This document shows positions 24,694 through 33,901 of a DNA stretch of 64,000 bases, in pieces. The notes beneath the pieces are model-generated. The model searched no databases. It was given only the letters and a program-made list of their open reading frames with translations, and was not told where the DNA came from. A program made the position numbers and the translations under genes. The stretch is taken from NCBI GenBank assembly GCA_002441445.1, contig DJWC01000085.1:33762-97761 (forward strand), in the 5' to 3' direction. Each line of letters begins with the position of its first letter. Position 1 is the first letter of the stretch. The stretch is from Pusillimonas sp. UBA6240. GTDB taxonomy: Bacteria; Pseudomonadota; Gammaproteobacteria; Burkholderiales; Burkholderiaceae_B.

Positions 24694-26121
24694 ATGTTCT
24701 ATCCATCATTGTCCTTATTTATCAATGGCCAGTGGCATTTCGCCGAAAGGGGCCACATCGATGTCGTGGAGCCCGCCACAGGAGAAATACTGGGGAAGCT
24801 TCCCGTTGCCTCGGCGGATGACGTCGAACGCGCCATCCAGGCCGCCCACATGGCTTTTCCCGCTTGGAGCAGAACGCCTGCGCTGGAACGCGCAGGCATC
24901 CTGCGCCGTGCCGGCGCGATTCTGAGGTCACGCGCCGCCGAGTTGTCCCCTCTCATCACCAGGGAGCTCGGCAAGCCGCTGAAAGAGGCCATGGGAGAAG
25001 TGGAGACGGCCGCCGAGATGTTCGACTGGGCGGCCGAAGAAGCCAGGCGCACCTACGGACGCATTGTCCCTGCCCGTATTCTTGGTATGCGGCAGATGGT
25101 AACGCTCGAAGCGGTAGGTCCCGTTGCGGCGTTCTCTGGGTGGAATGCTCCGGCCATAACACCATCGCGCAAGATCTCGGGCGCTCTGGCCGCTGGCTGT
25201 ACCGTGGTCATAAAGCCCGCTGAAGAAACCCCAGCCGTCGCGCTCGGAATCGCCGCGGCGCTTCAAGAAGCCGGGCTGCCGCCGGGGGTACTGAATATGG
25301 TTTTCGGCGACCCCGCGGCTATTTCCATGCAATTGCTGGATTCGCCATTGATCAGCGCTGTGACCTTCACTGGTTCGACGGCAATCGGGCGCTCACTGGC
25401 CCAGCAAGCGGCAAAATCGTTGAAGCGCATTACTCTCGAACTGGGTGGCCACGCGCCCGTGCTGGTTTTCGAGGACGCGGACATCGATGCGGCTGTTGCG
25501 GCTATCGGTGCCGCCAAGTTCCGGAACTCGGGGCAAGTATGCACATCGCCCACGCGCATCTACGTACAGGATTCCGTCTATCGGGATTTTGCTGAAAAAC
25601 TTGCCCATAAGGCATGTAGCCTGAAAGTGGGCAACGGTCTGGACGAGGGCGTGCAGATGGGCCCTTTGGCGAACCCTCGCCGGCTGGCAGCCATGCAGCA
25701 GCTTACCGATGACGCCCGTGCCAACGGGGCGACCATTGCCGCAGGCGGAAAGCGCTTATATGACAGGGGCTGGTTCTGGTCGCCGACCGTGATCACCGAT
25801 TTCACCGATGCGTGTGCGGCGGCGAGCATTGAGCCTTTCGGCCCGATGGCGCTGGTGCGCTCGTTTTCCACCTTCGATGAGGGCATCGGCGCAGCCAACC
25901 GTTTGCCTTTCGGGCTGGCTTCCTATGTATTCAGCCAACATACCAAAACCGTCAAGGCGGCAAGCCTTGCCATCCAGAGCGGTGTAGTCTGCGTTAATCA
26001 TTGCCAGGCTTCCGTACCAGAGACTCCCTTCGGCGGTGTAAAGGACAGCGGTATCGGTCGTGAAGGCGGAGTCGAGGGCCTGCGCGAATTCATGCAGGTG
26101 AAATACATAAGCGAACTGTAA
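24694..26121 (+). CDS. NAD(P)-dependent aldehyde dehydrogenase
   Basis: 475 residues, normal for the ALDH superfamily. Key residues are visible: Asn151 in FSGWNAP, Lys174 in VVIKPAEETP, the FTGSTAIG cofactor loop at 225-232, the general base Glu249 in LELGGHAP, and the nucleophile Cys283 in NSGQVCTS. The enzyme oxidises an aldehyde to the acid; overall pattern is nearest to succinate-semialdehyde/glycolaldehyde-type dehydrogenases, but the substrate is not determined. It is the first gene of a plus-strand trio with an SCP2-like protein and an alpha/beta hydrolase. The ribosome site is weak. Confidence 0.92.
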   Translation: MFYPSLSLFINGQWHFAERGHIDVVEPATGEILGKLPVASADDVERAIQAAHMAFPAWSRTPALERAGILRRAGAILRSRAAELSPLITRELGKPLKEAMGEVETAAEMFDWAAEEARRTYGRIVPARILGMRQMVTLEAVGPVAAFSGWNAPAITPSRKISGALAAGCTVVIKPAEETPAVALGIAAALQEAGLPPGVLNMVFGDPAAISMQLLDSPLISAVTFTGSTAIGRSLAQQAAKSLKRITLELGGHAPVLVFEDADIDAAVAAIGAAKFRNSGQVCTSPTRIYVQDSVYRDFAEKLAHKACSLKVGNGLDEGVQMGPLANPRRLAAMQQLTDDARANGATIAAGGKRLYDRGWFWSPTVITDFTDACAAASIEPFGPMALVRSFSTFDEGIGAANRLPFGLASYVFSQHTKTVKAASLAIQSGVVCVNHCQASVPETPFGGVKDSGIGREGGVEGLREFMQVKYISEL

Positions 26122-26140
26122 TGAACTATAGAGACGATTC

Positions 26141-26533
26141 ATGGTTAACGAAAAACGCATACTTGAAGTCTTGCCGGCCATAGTCAATGGCAACGACCGC
26201 CTGGTATGGCGGGGAAGGCACTTGGCCACTGTGATGTTGCTGCAGGTCGGGCAAAGAGAATACCTGTTCGATATCCGCCAAGGCGGTATCGAACGCATAC
26301 GCCTTGGTTCGTTCCCCATGCCTGCGTGGGACTTCGCCTTGCGTGCAGAAGAAAATACATGGGAACAGTTCTGGCTTGCGGTGCCTCCTCCCGGCTTTCA
26401 CGATTTATTCGCGTTGGTCAAGAGCCGCCGCTTGCGCATTGAAGGAAACCTTTACCCCTTTATGTCCAACCTTCTATATTTCAAGGATCTCTTGGCCTCG
26501 ATCCGTATGGGTGCGAACGGGAGCAAAGAATGA
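26141..26533 (+). CDS. small protein, possibly SCP2-like lipid/acyl-binding domain
   Basis: 130 residues without signal peptide or membrane segment. I do not firmly recognise it. The middle part (WDFALRAEENTWEQFWLAVPPPGFHDLF) followed by a basic LRIEGNLYPFMSNLLYFKDLL segment resembles SCP2-type sterol/acyl-carrier domains, where an acyl ligand is held in a hydrophobic tunnel. It sits between an aldehyde dehydrogenase and an alpha/beta hydrolase and overlaps the latter by four bases (ATGA), which implies coupled translation and a joint role, perhaps binding or presenting a hydrophobic substrate to the hydrolase. Confidence 0.7.
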   Translation: MVNEKRILEVLPAIVNGNDRLVWRGRHLATVMLLQVGQREYLFDIRQGGIERIRLGSFPMPAWDFALRAEENTWEQFWLAVPPPGFHDLFALVKSRRLRIEGNLYPFMSNLLYFKDLLASIRMGANGSKE

Positions 26534-27390
26534 AAAACTCCACGGATATCTCTTTCGAGCCCGTCGTTGGCCGGTATCTGAATTTGCCGCTGCTTGGCAA
26601 GCCGCAACGCCTCTACATTGAAGAGGCGGGTTCAGGCATTCCTCTTTTGTGCCTTCATACAGCCGGCGCGGACAGCCGGCAGTATCGCGCGCTCATGAAC
26701 GATCCAGAACTGCTGGAGCAATTTCGGATCATCGCATTCGATCTCCCCTGGCATGGAAAGTCGTCGCCTCCGGCGGGCTGGCAGAACGAGCCATACAAGT
26801 TGACGTCGAAGGATTATGTCAGCGTTATTCTTGCTGTGGCGGACGCCCTGCAGCTCGATAAGCCCCTGGTCATGGGGTGCTCCATAGGTGGCCGGATTGT
26901 GCTGCATCTTGCTTTGGAGCATCCGGAGCGATTCCGCGGCCTCATAGGGCTGCAGTCCGGTGCGCATGTGGATCCTTACTATGATCTCGAATGGCTGCAC
27001 CGTCCGGACGTGCATGGGGGCGAAGTGTGTGCCGGCATCGTATCGGGGCTGGTAGGGCCGCAAAGTCCTGTCGAGCACCGCTGGGAGACACTCTGGCATT
27101 ACATGCAGGGTGGGCCGGGCGTGTTCAAGGGCGATCTATACTTTTACACCGTCGATGGCGACATGCGCGATCGGGTTGCCCAGATAGATACCTCCAAGTG
27201 CCCTTTATGGCTTTTGACTGGGGAATACGACTATTCATGCACGCCGCAAGATACGGAATTCCTGGGTAAAAGCATCCAGGGGGCGGATTGGCAGATCATG
27301 AAGGGGATGGGTCACTTCCCCATGAGCGAGGATCCGCAGCGATTTCTGCAATACCTCAAGCCGGTACTGGCGAAAGCCCGGTCAATGTGA
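26530..27390 (+). CDS. alpha/beta hydrolase
   Basis: 286 residues. Catalytic triad candidates are Ser118 in MGCSIGG, Asp234 in GEYDY and His262 in GMGHFPMSED. LHTAGADSRQY near 42-52 is the oxyanion loop and DLPWHGKS at 71-78 the following conserved loop, as in carboxylesterases and ring-cleavage hydrolases. It starts inside the stop codon of the SCP2-like gene (ATGA). The sequence is quite different from the hydrolase at 151-975. Substrate not determined; an ester or beta-diketone is possible given the aldehyde dehydrogenase in the operon. Confidence 0.9.
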   Translation: MKNSTDISFEPVVGRYLNLPLLGKPQRLYIEEAGSGIPLLCLHTAGADSRQYRALMNDPELLEQFRIIAFDLPWHGKSSPPAGWQNEPYKLTSKDYVSVILAVADALQLDKPLVMGCSIGGRIVLHLALEHPERFRGLIGLQSGAHVDPYYDLEWLHRPDVHGGEVCAGIVSGLVGPQSPVEHRWETLWHYMQGGPGVFKGDLYFYTVDGDMRDRVAQIDTSKCPLWLLTGEYDYSCTPQDTEFLGKSIQGADWQIMKGMGHFPMSEDPQRFLQYLKPVLAKARSM

Positions 27391-27457
27391 CCTGTTATTG
27401 CGTGATGGCCGGAAGCTGCGCCTTCGACCATCGCGGAGCGCGCGTTCGTTGAATTCG

Positions 27458-28363
27458 CTAAATGGATGCGGCGTTCTCGGTAGAGCGGAGATACTGCAGC
27501 AAATCTATGCTGGGCTGGCTGCTGTTGGCGGCGTCATTGGCGCAAATGAAAAAATGCCGCTCGGCCCAGCGATCCGTCAGCCGGAGCAAGATGAGCCCCA
27601 TGCTCGCCAGGTAGCTACTCGCTATTTTTTCAGGAACAATGCCTATGCCCAGACCCTCCCGGATCATGTTGCATCGTGTCTCGAAATTGGAAACCTGAAG
27701 CTTGACGGTGGGAGGCCGGCTAATGGTTTGCCCGATATACGCCAGGAATTTATCTAGCGAGTGCAGCGGGAAGTATCCCAGCAAATCGTAATCCAATGCA
27801 TCTTCCAAAGGCAGCTCGCCCCGGCTTGCCAGCGGATGCCCGATCGGCACAACCAAGCCTACGCGATCCGACGCAAATGGAAAAGATCTTATCCCCGGCG
27901 CGGGATGGCTTGCGTGGTATATGCCGATATCCACCGTGCCCTCTGCAACCATGCGCGGAATATCGTAGCTGTGGGCCTCGATGAGGTCTATGCTGATATT
28001 GGTTCGCCCCTGCAGGAAATGGCCGATTTTGCCCGGGAGAAACTGGAGTAGGGTAGACGGGTTCGCCGCAAGCCGAATCTTTGCGATCCCCTCGGCCGAA
28101 TAGCTGTTGACGGCGCGTTCCGCCAGCTGAATGCTGCGCAATATCGCCTTTGCTCGTTGATAAAGCAGCGCACCCGCCGGAGTAGGCTCGACGCCGCGCC
28201 CGTGGCGGTGCAATAGGCAGCGGTCAAGGTGGCGCTCCAGTTCCGCCACCCGTTTGCTCGCAGCGGAGGTGACGAGATTTTCTCGTTCCGCAGCCCTGGA
28301 AAGGCTTTTTTCTTCTACCGCGGCGACGAATATCTCCAGCGCGGGTATATCGATGCCTTTCAT
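27458..28363 (-). CDS. LysR-family transcriptional regulator
   Basis: 301 residues. HTH about 5-62 (AALEIF-type start, SRAAERENLVTSAASKRVAELE), then the inducer domain with a MIREGLGIGIVPE segment. The wing is slightly basic (RHGRGVEPTPAG). It converges on the aldehyde dehydrogenase/hydrolase operon rather than diverging from it, so its target is not obvious from position; the downstream Nudix gene is on the same strand but 279 nt upstream in transcription. AGGAGGA lies about 10 nt before the ATG. Confidence 0.93.
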   Translation of the reverse strand: MKGIDIPALEIFVAAVEEKSLSRAAERENLVTSAASKRVAELERHLDRCLLHRHGRGVEPTPAGALLYQRAKAILRSIQLAERAVNSYSAEGIAKIRLAANPSTLLQFLPGKIGHFLQGRTNISIDLIEAHSYDIPRMVAEGTVDIGIYHASHPAPGIRSFPFASDRVGLVVPIGHPLASRGELPLEDALDYDLLGYFPLHSLDKFLAYIGQTISRPPTVKLQVSNFETRCNMIREGLGIGIVPEKIASSYLASMGLILLRLTDRWAERHFFICANDAANSSQPSIDLLQYLRSTENAASI

Positions 28364-28409
28364 TCCGGTTTTGTCCTCCTCTTATGGGTTTGAGCGCTTC
28401 AGGCATTGT

Positions 28410-28429
28410 GGCAAAGCTTTGGCTTTGCC
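28410..28429. terminator. hairpin between Nudix gene and LysR gene
   Basis: GGCAAAGC (28410-28417) and GCTTTGCC (28422-28429) form a perfect 8-bp stem with a TTTG loop in the 279-bp gap between the Nudix gene stop and the LysR start. It could end Nudix transcription (about 215 nt after its stop) or be a leader structure or operator of the LysR gene. The rest of the gap shows no gene. Confidence 0.45.
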
Positions 28430-28642
28430 GCTTATCGTGGGCGCAGACTTTGCGAGTAGAACTCGTTTCGCTGAAATATTCTGTTTTATGAAGCGAAAGT
28501 GTACGGCAATCTGATAGCTAGTAGAGCAGCCGGGCCGATCGCGGCTCAGCTGCGGCCATGATGGAAGGCGCCGCATCGTGGAAGGTCTGGATGCCGCCGC
28601 GGCCAAGCTGTCCGCCTTCCGGCTGCCTCATCGGGCAAGGCA

Positions 28643-29230
28643 TTATCCGGCCATATCTTCCCAGTTCAGCTTCCAATTGCCCGAGCGTACGTTTTGCAGC
28701 CATAGCATGCAGGCCAGGGTCTTGGCGTCGGTAACAAAGCCTTGCCGGCAATCCTCCGCCAGGTCCGCTATGGCTTTTTTCTGGACTTCGAGAAACTCGT
28801 CCTTGTCGAGTTGCGCCGCGCCGGCGGTAAGCCGCCGGGCAAAGAAAATGTGGATGATTTCCGTGGAATAGGCAATGGCCAGATGCATGGCGCCCGCATA
28901 GGCCCATTGCCTCGCGACATAACCCGTTTCTTCTTGCAGTTCACGCCGGGCGCAAAGCAGCGGGTCTTCCCCCGCATCCAGCTTGCCGGCCGGAAATTCC
29001 AGCATCACGCGATTCACGGGATAGCGGAACTGGCGCTCGAGAACGACGTGGTCGTCATCCAGTAGCGGAATGATCACCACCGCCCCGGGATGCACAATGT
29101 ATTCGCGGTCGGCGCTGCGCCCGTCGGGCAGGCGCACCTTGTCGCGGCGCGCCTTCAAGAAGCCGCCGTCCAGCAGTGTTTCGCTATGAATAAGCGTTTC
29201 AGTCAAATGTTCGTCGGAAGGATAGTCCAT
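28643..29230 (-). CDS. Nudix hydrolase, ADP-ribose pyrophosphatase type
   Basis: 195 residues with a perfect Nudix box at 82-104: G82, five residues, E88, seven residues, REL (96-98), then EE (100-101) and TGY. The preceding strand VNRVMLEFPAGKLDAGE and the N-terminal strand-swap region fit the NudF/ADP-ribose diphosphatase group, which splits ADP-ribose to AMP and ribose-5-phosphate with Mg2+. It looks like a housekeeping gene set among catabolic modules, with no functional link to its neighbours. The start is the ATG at 29230; ribosome site weak. Confidence 0.9.
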   Translation of the reverse strand: MDYPSDEHLTETLIHSETLLDGGFLKARRDKVRLPDGRSADREYIVHPGAVVIIPLLDDDHVVLERQFRYPVNRVMLEFPAGKLDAGEDPLLCARRELQEETGYVARQWAYAGAMHLAIAYSTEIIHIFFARRLTAGAAQLDKDEFLEVQKKAIADLAEDCRQGFVTDAKTLACMLWLQNVRSGNWKLNWEDMAG

Positions 29231-29307
29231 GATGATTCAGGATGTGGAGCCAAGCCGACAGGATACCGCGGAATTGCGGCGCCATAGCAGCTCGCGATCG
29301 CGCCGTA

Positions 29308-30198
29308 TCAGTGACCTAAATAATTGTCTGTCACCCGCCGCAACAGGGCCGTGAACGCCGCCTCCACCGGCAGGTAAGCTCGATTTTTGCTTCGAAGCAG
29401 TCCGGTCGTCCGCACGGGTCGGGGGCTTTCCAGCGGTATCACCGCTAACGCACAATCGGGAGGCACGGCATATCGAGACAATATGGTAGGCAGGCCGGTT
29501 TCCTGAACGAGCTTGAGCAGCGATGCGATAGTGCCTGCCTCAATGACCGCATTGGGTTCGGTGCCGGCGGAAGAAAATGCTTCCTGCAGTTGTTGCCTTG
29601 TGTTGAAACGGAGCGGCAACAGAGCCATGTCGCGGCCGTGCAGCTCGATCATGCGCAGCTTTTTGCGTTGCGCCAGAGGATGGTCGGGCCTGGCGATAAG
29701 CACCAGCTCTTCGTTGCACAAGGGCTCGAAAACAAGGTCGTGGCAGTCCAATGGCCGATATGCCACAGCCATATCGATGGCATGGCGCCTGAGCTTTTCC
29801 GTCATTTCTTCCAGGGTGAACTCTTCCACGGTGATCTTTACCGCGGGGTGCTCGCGCTGATACATCGCGATTGCTTGCGGAATGATTGCGATATTGAAGG
29901 TTTGCGAGGTGGCCAGGCGGATATGCCCCGATATGTCCGCGGGCGATGTCTTGAGCAAAGCCGTGCCGGCGTCCAGGACTTTCAGCGCTTCCAGTACGCT
30001 GGGCAGAAGGAGCTCACCCGCGGCCGTCAAGCTGACGCGCCGCTCCGTGCGTTCGAACAAGGGCTGACCCAACTCTATTTCGAGCTGCTTGATCTGATGA
30101 GACAGGGTGGGTTGGGTTACATGCACTTGTTCGGCGGCGGCGGTGAAATTGAGTCTTTCGGCCAAGGCCACGAAATACCTAAGGTGTCTTAATTCCAT
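29308..30198 (-). CDS. LysR-family transcriptional regulator
   Basis: 296 residues. The N-terminal HTH (MELRHLRYFVALAERLNFTAAA, VTQPTLSHQIKQLE) is that of the CbbR/CynR/CatR-like branch, followed by the inducer domain. It diverges from a citrate-synthase-like gene, Bug and CoA ligase, and the intergenic region contains a textbook T-N11-A dyad, so it most likely controls that operon and itself in response to a pathway intermediate. Confidence 0.94.
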   Translation of the reverse strand: MELRHLRYFVALAERLNFTAAAEQVHVTQPTLSHQIKQLEIELGQPLFERTERRVSLTAAGELLLPSVLEALKVLDAGTALLKTSPADISGHIRLATSQTFNIAIIPQAIAMYQREHPAVKITVEEFTLEEMTEKLRRHAIDMAVAYRPLDCHDLVFEPLCNEELVLIARPDHPLAQRKKLRMIELHGRDMALLPLRFNTRQQLQEAFSSAGTEPNAVIEAGTIASLLKLVQETGLPTILSRYAVPPDCALAVIPLESPRPVRTTGLLRSKNRAYLPVEAAFTALLRRVTDNYLGH

Positions 30199-30211
30199 GA
30201 TCGTTCTATAT

Positions 30212-30226
30212 ATAGATGACGTCTAT
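30212..30226. promoter_or_regulatory. LysR box (T-N11-A dyad)
   Basis: ATAGA-TGACG-TCTAT: exact 5-bp arms, with T30213 and A30225 spaced by 11 nt as in classic LysR recognition sites. It begins 14 nt before the LysR gene start and about 85 nt before the start of the divergent citrate-synthase-like gene. Confidence 0.6.
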
Positions 30227-30310
30227 CATTATCATGCAAATAATCCATTTCCAGAATACATGGCGCTTACCTAAAATCAATAAAAATTGAAAAGGAGGGG
30301 GTAAAAGCCC

Positions 30311-31114
30311 ATGAGGATAGGAAAGCAAGCCCAGCCATTCAGCGCTATTTCCACAGCGGATGCCCATACGATCACGGTACGCGGCAAGGACCTTTGTACC
30401 GAGCTCATCGGCGAAATGAGTTTTGCCGATTTCTACTATTTCATGCTTACCGGCCGGACGGCCACGCCGATGCAAAGTTTTTTCATCAATGCTTCGTTGG
30501 TGGCCATCGCGGAGCACGGGCTGACTCCGACGGTGCAGGCTGCCCGCATGACCTACGACGTCGATCCGGCTGCCCTTCAAGCGGCCGTGGCGGCGGGTAT
30601 CCTTGGCGCCGGCTCGGTGGTCATGGGCACTTCCGAGTTGTGCGGCCGATTCTTGCACGATATTGCCGAAACAGCCAGAAAGACTGAAGCCCCGCTGGAG
30701 TCGGTGATACGGCAAAAGCTGTCGGAGCGAAAGAAGAATGGATTGACGGTCCCCGGCTACGGCCACCCGCTGCATTCCTCCGGCGATCCGCGCTCCGAAC
30801 GCTTGCTGGCCATGGCTGCGGAGCGTGGCGTCGCGGGGCGCTATACCGAGATTTTGCTGGCTGTTGGCCGGTTGATTCCTGAAGCGTATGGGCGCGACTT
30901 GCCAATCAATGCGTCTGGCGCCATCCCTGCGGTGCTGCTGGATGTCGGGTTTCCTTTAGGAGCGCTGAAAGGCATCCCCATTTTGGCGAGAACAGCGGGC
31001 TTGTTGGCCCATTTGCATGAAGAGGCCTCCAGGCCCATAGGGTTCTTGATGTGCCACCACGCGGAATCGGCGATCAGCTACGACGGGCCGCGGGCCGGCG
31101 CCGCGATTTCATGA
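30311..31114 (+). CDS. citrate synthase-like / citryl-CoA lyase family protein
   Basis: 267 residues, much shorter than citrate synthases (about 370-430) and matching the short citryl-CoA-lyase-like group. PGYGHPLH (148-155, His152) equals the citrate-synthase GHxV/His motif. The other two catalytic positions differ: the LHGGA-type region reads SVVMGTSELCG (102-112, no His), and the NVD-type Asp region reads INASGAIPAVL (199-209, Ser in place of Asp). So carbon-carbon lyase or synthase activity on a CoA ester is possible but not by the standard triad. A very strong AAGGAGGGGG ribosome site precedes the ATG. It heads an operon with Bug and an AMP-forming CoA ligase. Confidence 0.8.
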   Translation: MRIGKQAQPFSAISTADAHTITVRGKDLCTELIGEMSFADFYYFMLTGRTATPMQSFFINASLVAIAEHGLTPTVQAARMTYDVDPAALQAAVAAGILGAGSVVMGTSELCGRFLHDIAETARKTEAPLESVIRQKLSERKKNGLTVPGYGHPLHSSGDPRSERLLAMAAERGVAGRYTEILLAVGRLIPEAYGRDLPINASGAIPAVLLDVGFPLGALKGIPILARTAGLLAHLHEEASRPIGFLMCHHAESAISYDGPRAGAAIS

Positions 31115-31144
31115 CACCACACCAATATTGAGAGACAGAAAAGT

Positions 31145-32101
31145 ATGTTCATTCGATTCTTGAAGACAACGGTCGCGCTGGGTGTCGCCGTTGTGTCCTG
31201 CAATGTTTACGCCCAGTCGGGCAAGCCCACCCAAATCATCGTTCCCTATTCGGCCGGAGGGACGACCGATCGGATAGCCCGTCTGGTGGCCAATGGGCTG
31301 TCCCAGGAACTGGGAGAACCTTTTGTTGTGGTCAACAAGCCCGGTGCAAGCGGCACATTAGGGACTGCGGAAGTCGCTCGCGCACCGGCCGATGGCCATA
31401 CCTTGGGTGTGGTCTTTGACTCCCAGGCCGTGAACCAATACATGTTCAAGAGCCTGCCTTACGATACCTTCAAATCTTTCGATTACATCAGTCTGCTGGT
31501 TTCCGCGCCTCATGTGCTTACCACGGCGAAATCGTACGGATCTCTGGACCAACTGATGCGGGATGCAAAAGCGCGGCCGGGCGAGGTCTCTTTCGGCTCC
31601 ACGGGCGTGGGCACTTCGAATCATCTTTATCCCCTGTTGCTGGCTTCCTTGACCAACAGCGAGTTTCTGCCCGTTCCGTACCAAGGCGGCGGGGGCTCCT
31701 TCCTGCCCGATCTGCTTGCCGGTCGCTACGACTTCGCATCCGGGACGCTGGGCTTCTTTCTGCCTTATATCAAGGATGGAAAGTTGCGAGCCTTGGCCAC
31801 GGGAGGCCGGGAACGTTCGCCTTTGCTGCCGGACGTTCCAACGGTCGCGGAGGCTTATCCGGGCTTCGAAGCGTCATCGTGGGTAGGATTGGTGGGCCCG
31901 GCCGGCGTGCCCAAAGAAGTCTCCGACCGTTTGCGCAACGCATTGCGCAAGTCGCTGAATTCTTCGCCCATCAAGGAGCAGTTGCTGGCCGAGGGCTTTG
32001 TGATAGAGGCCTCGTCTTCCGAAGACTTCATCGCAAGGGTGCGCAAAGAGGCGGACAGGCTCGGCAAAGTGATCAAAGAAAACAAACTGGGCGAGCAATA
32101 G
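31145..32101 (+). CDS. Bug/TctC-family periplasmic solute receptor
   Basis: 318 residues, signal peptide about 1-23 ending VYAQSG. Mature motifs: VPYSAGGTTDRIAR, NKPGASGTLG, APADGHTLGV (His replacing the usual Tyr in DGYT), LPVPYQGGGGSFLPDLLAGRYDF and LPDVPTVAEAYPGF. VPYQGGG instead of VPYKG and the DGH variation set it apart from the other receptors here, so a different ligand is likely. It starts 30 nt after the citrate-synthase-like gene and precedes the CoA ligase. Confidence 0.92.
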   Translation: MFIRFLKTTVALGVAVVSCNVYAQSGKPTQIIVPYSAGGTTDRIARLVANGLSQELGEPFVVVNKPGASGTLGTAEVARAPADGHTLGVVFDSQAVNQYMFKSLPYDTFKSFDYISLLVSAPHVLTTAKSYGSLDQLMRDAKARPGEVSFGSTGVGTSNHLYPLLLASLTNSEFLPVPYQGGGGSFLPDLLAGRYDFASGTLGFFLPYIKDGKLRALATGGRERSPLLPDVPTVAEAYPGFEASSWVGLVGPAGVPKEVSDRLRNALRKSLNSSPIKEQLLAEGFVIEASSSEDFIARVRKEADRLGKVIKENKLGEQ

Positions 32102-32129
32102 CCGCCGGATGCAAAGAGGCCAGCAAAGC

Positions 32130-33701
32130 ATGTCGAACAGCAGTAGCCGCAATGAGCTTTTTTCAGTGGGCGGCGTTGGCGAAATGATCGTCAACGCGTT
32201 GGAACGCCATATGCACCGGCCGGCGTTTTCTTGCCGCGGAAGGCGAATAAGCTACCTTCAGCTCGCAGAGCAGATCAGCAGAACGATCCAGCTTTTCGAG
32301 GCGCATGGCGTCAAGCGTGGCGAAGCGGTCATGCAGATAACCGCCAACCGCTACGAAATGTTCGTGGTGATGGCTGCGGCGTATATCGGCGGCTATGTAT
32401 CGGTCGTTCCCAACTATTCGAGCAGCCAGGAAGATCATCGATACATGCTGGAAGACAGCGGCGCAGTATTGCTGATCGTCGACCAGGACAGGGCGGAGCG
32501 AGCGCTCCAGTTGCAAAAGTCCGCGCAAAGGCCGGTGCAAATCTGGTCGCATGATGAAGTAGAGGGCCTGGAGCATTTCTGGAGTGCCGCCTCCGCATAT
32601 GCGCCGGGGCCGCTCGTGGCGCGCGACCGTCCGCAAGATGACGTTCGCCTGATCTATACCGGCGGCACGACCGGGTTGCCCAAAGGCGTCATCACGACGA
32701 GCAGCGCCCTGGCCTTTGCCTCGCTGCTGCATATCGCCGAGCAGAACCTGAGCGTGGAAACAAAGCTGCTGGTATCGTCGCCTTTATCGCACGGCGCGGG
32801 GGCGCTGACCATACCCGTGCTGTGCAAGGGCGGGCAAATCGTCATCCATGATCATTTCGATCCGGACCTGACGCTCGATGCCATTGCAAATGGGCAAGCC
32901 TGCACTTTGTTCCTGGTGCCCACAATGCTATATGCGCTCATGGACAATACGCGCATAACCCATACGGACCTAAGCGGACTGAAGCGGATCATCTATACGG
33001 CGTCGCCGATTTCTCCTACGCGCTTGCAGCAGGCGCTGGATATATTCGGGCCCATACTGCATCAGAATTATGGCCAGACCGAGGTTCCCGGCACGATTCT
33101 TTCGTTAAGAGTGGAAGACCACATCGACCCGCGCGGCGGCAGGCTGAGCTCCGCCGGCAAGCCTTATCCCTGCGTGACGGTCAGGTTGATCGATGACCAT
33201 GGCGAACAGGTGCCGCGCGGCGGCGGTATCGGCGAATTGTGTGTCAGGGCGCCCCATGTGACGCAGGGCTATTGGAACAAGCCGGAAGCGAGCAGGGAGC
33301 TGCTGCGCGATGGCTGGCTGCACACTGGAGACATGGCCTATGAGGATGCGGACGGCTATTTCCATATAGTCGATCGCAAGAAAGACATGATCATCTCCGG
33401 CGGCTTCAATATTTACCCGCAAGAGCTGGAAAATGTCTTGACTGCACACCCAGCGGTCTCCGCGGCCGCGGTAATCGGGGTGCCGGACCCGAAATGGGTG
33501 GAAGCGGTCAAAGCCTTCATTGTATTGAAGGAAGGTTGCACAATCGAAGGCAATGCCATCATCTCATTTGTAAAAGAAAGAAAGGGGTCGGTCATGGCTC
33601 CCAAATCGATCGAGTTTGTGCCCGATCTTCCTTTGACGAATCTGGGAAAAGTCGACAAGAAGGCTTTGCGGTCGCCATACTGGCCCGCCGGAAAAGCATA
33701 G
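32130..33701 (+). CDS. AMP-forming acyl-CoA ligase (ANL superfamily)
   Basis: 523 residues from the ATG at 32130, which has AGAGG upstream; an ATG at 32109 would add seven residues but lacks a ribosome site. ANL motifs in order: phosphate loop IYTGGTTGLPKG, NYGQTEVPG, DGWLHTGDMAYEDADGYF, the hinge RKKDMIISGGFNIYPQELE, and the C-terminal lysine in LTNLGKVDKKAL. It makes an acyl-AMP and then an acyl-CoA. Together with Bug and the citrate-synthase-like lyase this suggests uptake of an acid, CoA activation and C-C cleavage. Confidence 0.92.
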   Translation: MSNSSSRNELFSVGGVGEMIVNALERHMHRPAFSCRGRRISYLQLAEQISRTIQLFEAHGVKRGEAVMQITANRYEMFVVMAAAYIGGYVSVVPNYSSSQEDHRYMLEDSGAVLLIVDQDRAERALQLQKSAQRPVQIWSHDEVEGLEHFWSAASAYAPGPLVARDRPQDDVRLIYTGGTTGLPKGVITTSSALAFASLLHIAEQNLSVETKLLVSSPLSHGAGALTIPVLCKGGQIVIHDHFDPDLTLDAIANGQACTLFLVPTMLYALMDNTRITHTDLSGLKRIIYTASPISPTRLQQALDIFGPILHQNYGQTEVPGTILSLRVEDHIDPRGGRLSSAGKPYPCVTVRLIDDHGEQVPRGGGIGELCVRAPHVTQGYWNKPEASRELLRDGWLHTGDMAYEDADGYFHIVDRKKDMIISGGFNIYPQELENVLTAHPAVSAAAVIGVPDPKWVEAVKAFIVLKEGCTIEGNAIISFVKERKGSVMAPKSIEFVPDLPLTNLGKVDKKALRSPYWPAGKA

Positions 33702-33901
33702 CGGCCGAGCCTGCCATGTCCAGCACGGCGGAGCCTGTCGTTTGGCGCGATAGACTTTTCCGGAACAAATAATTAGACTAAGTCCACACGACACGGCGTG
33801 GAGGGTGGTCCGTTCGGGCTGGCCATCGCGCCGCTCCGCTTCTCGCTTCTGCGCCGCGTCGCGATCAAAAGATTCATAAGAATGCGAAGGACGAAACGGT
33901 A

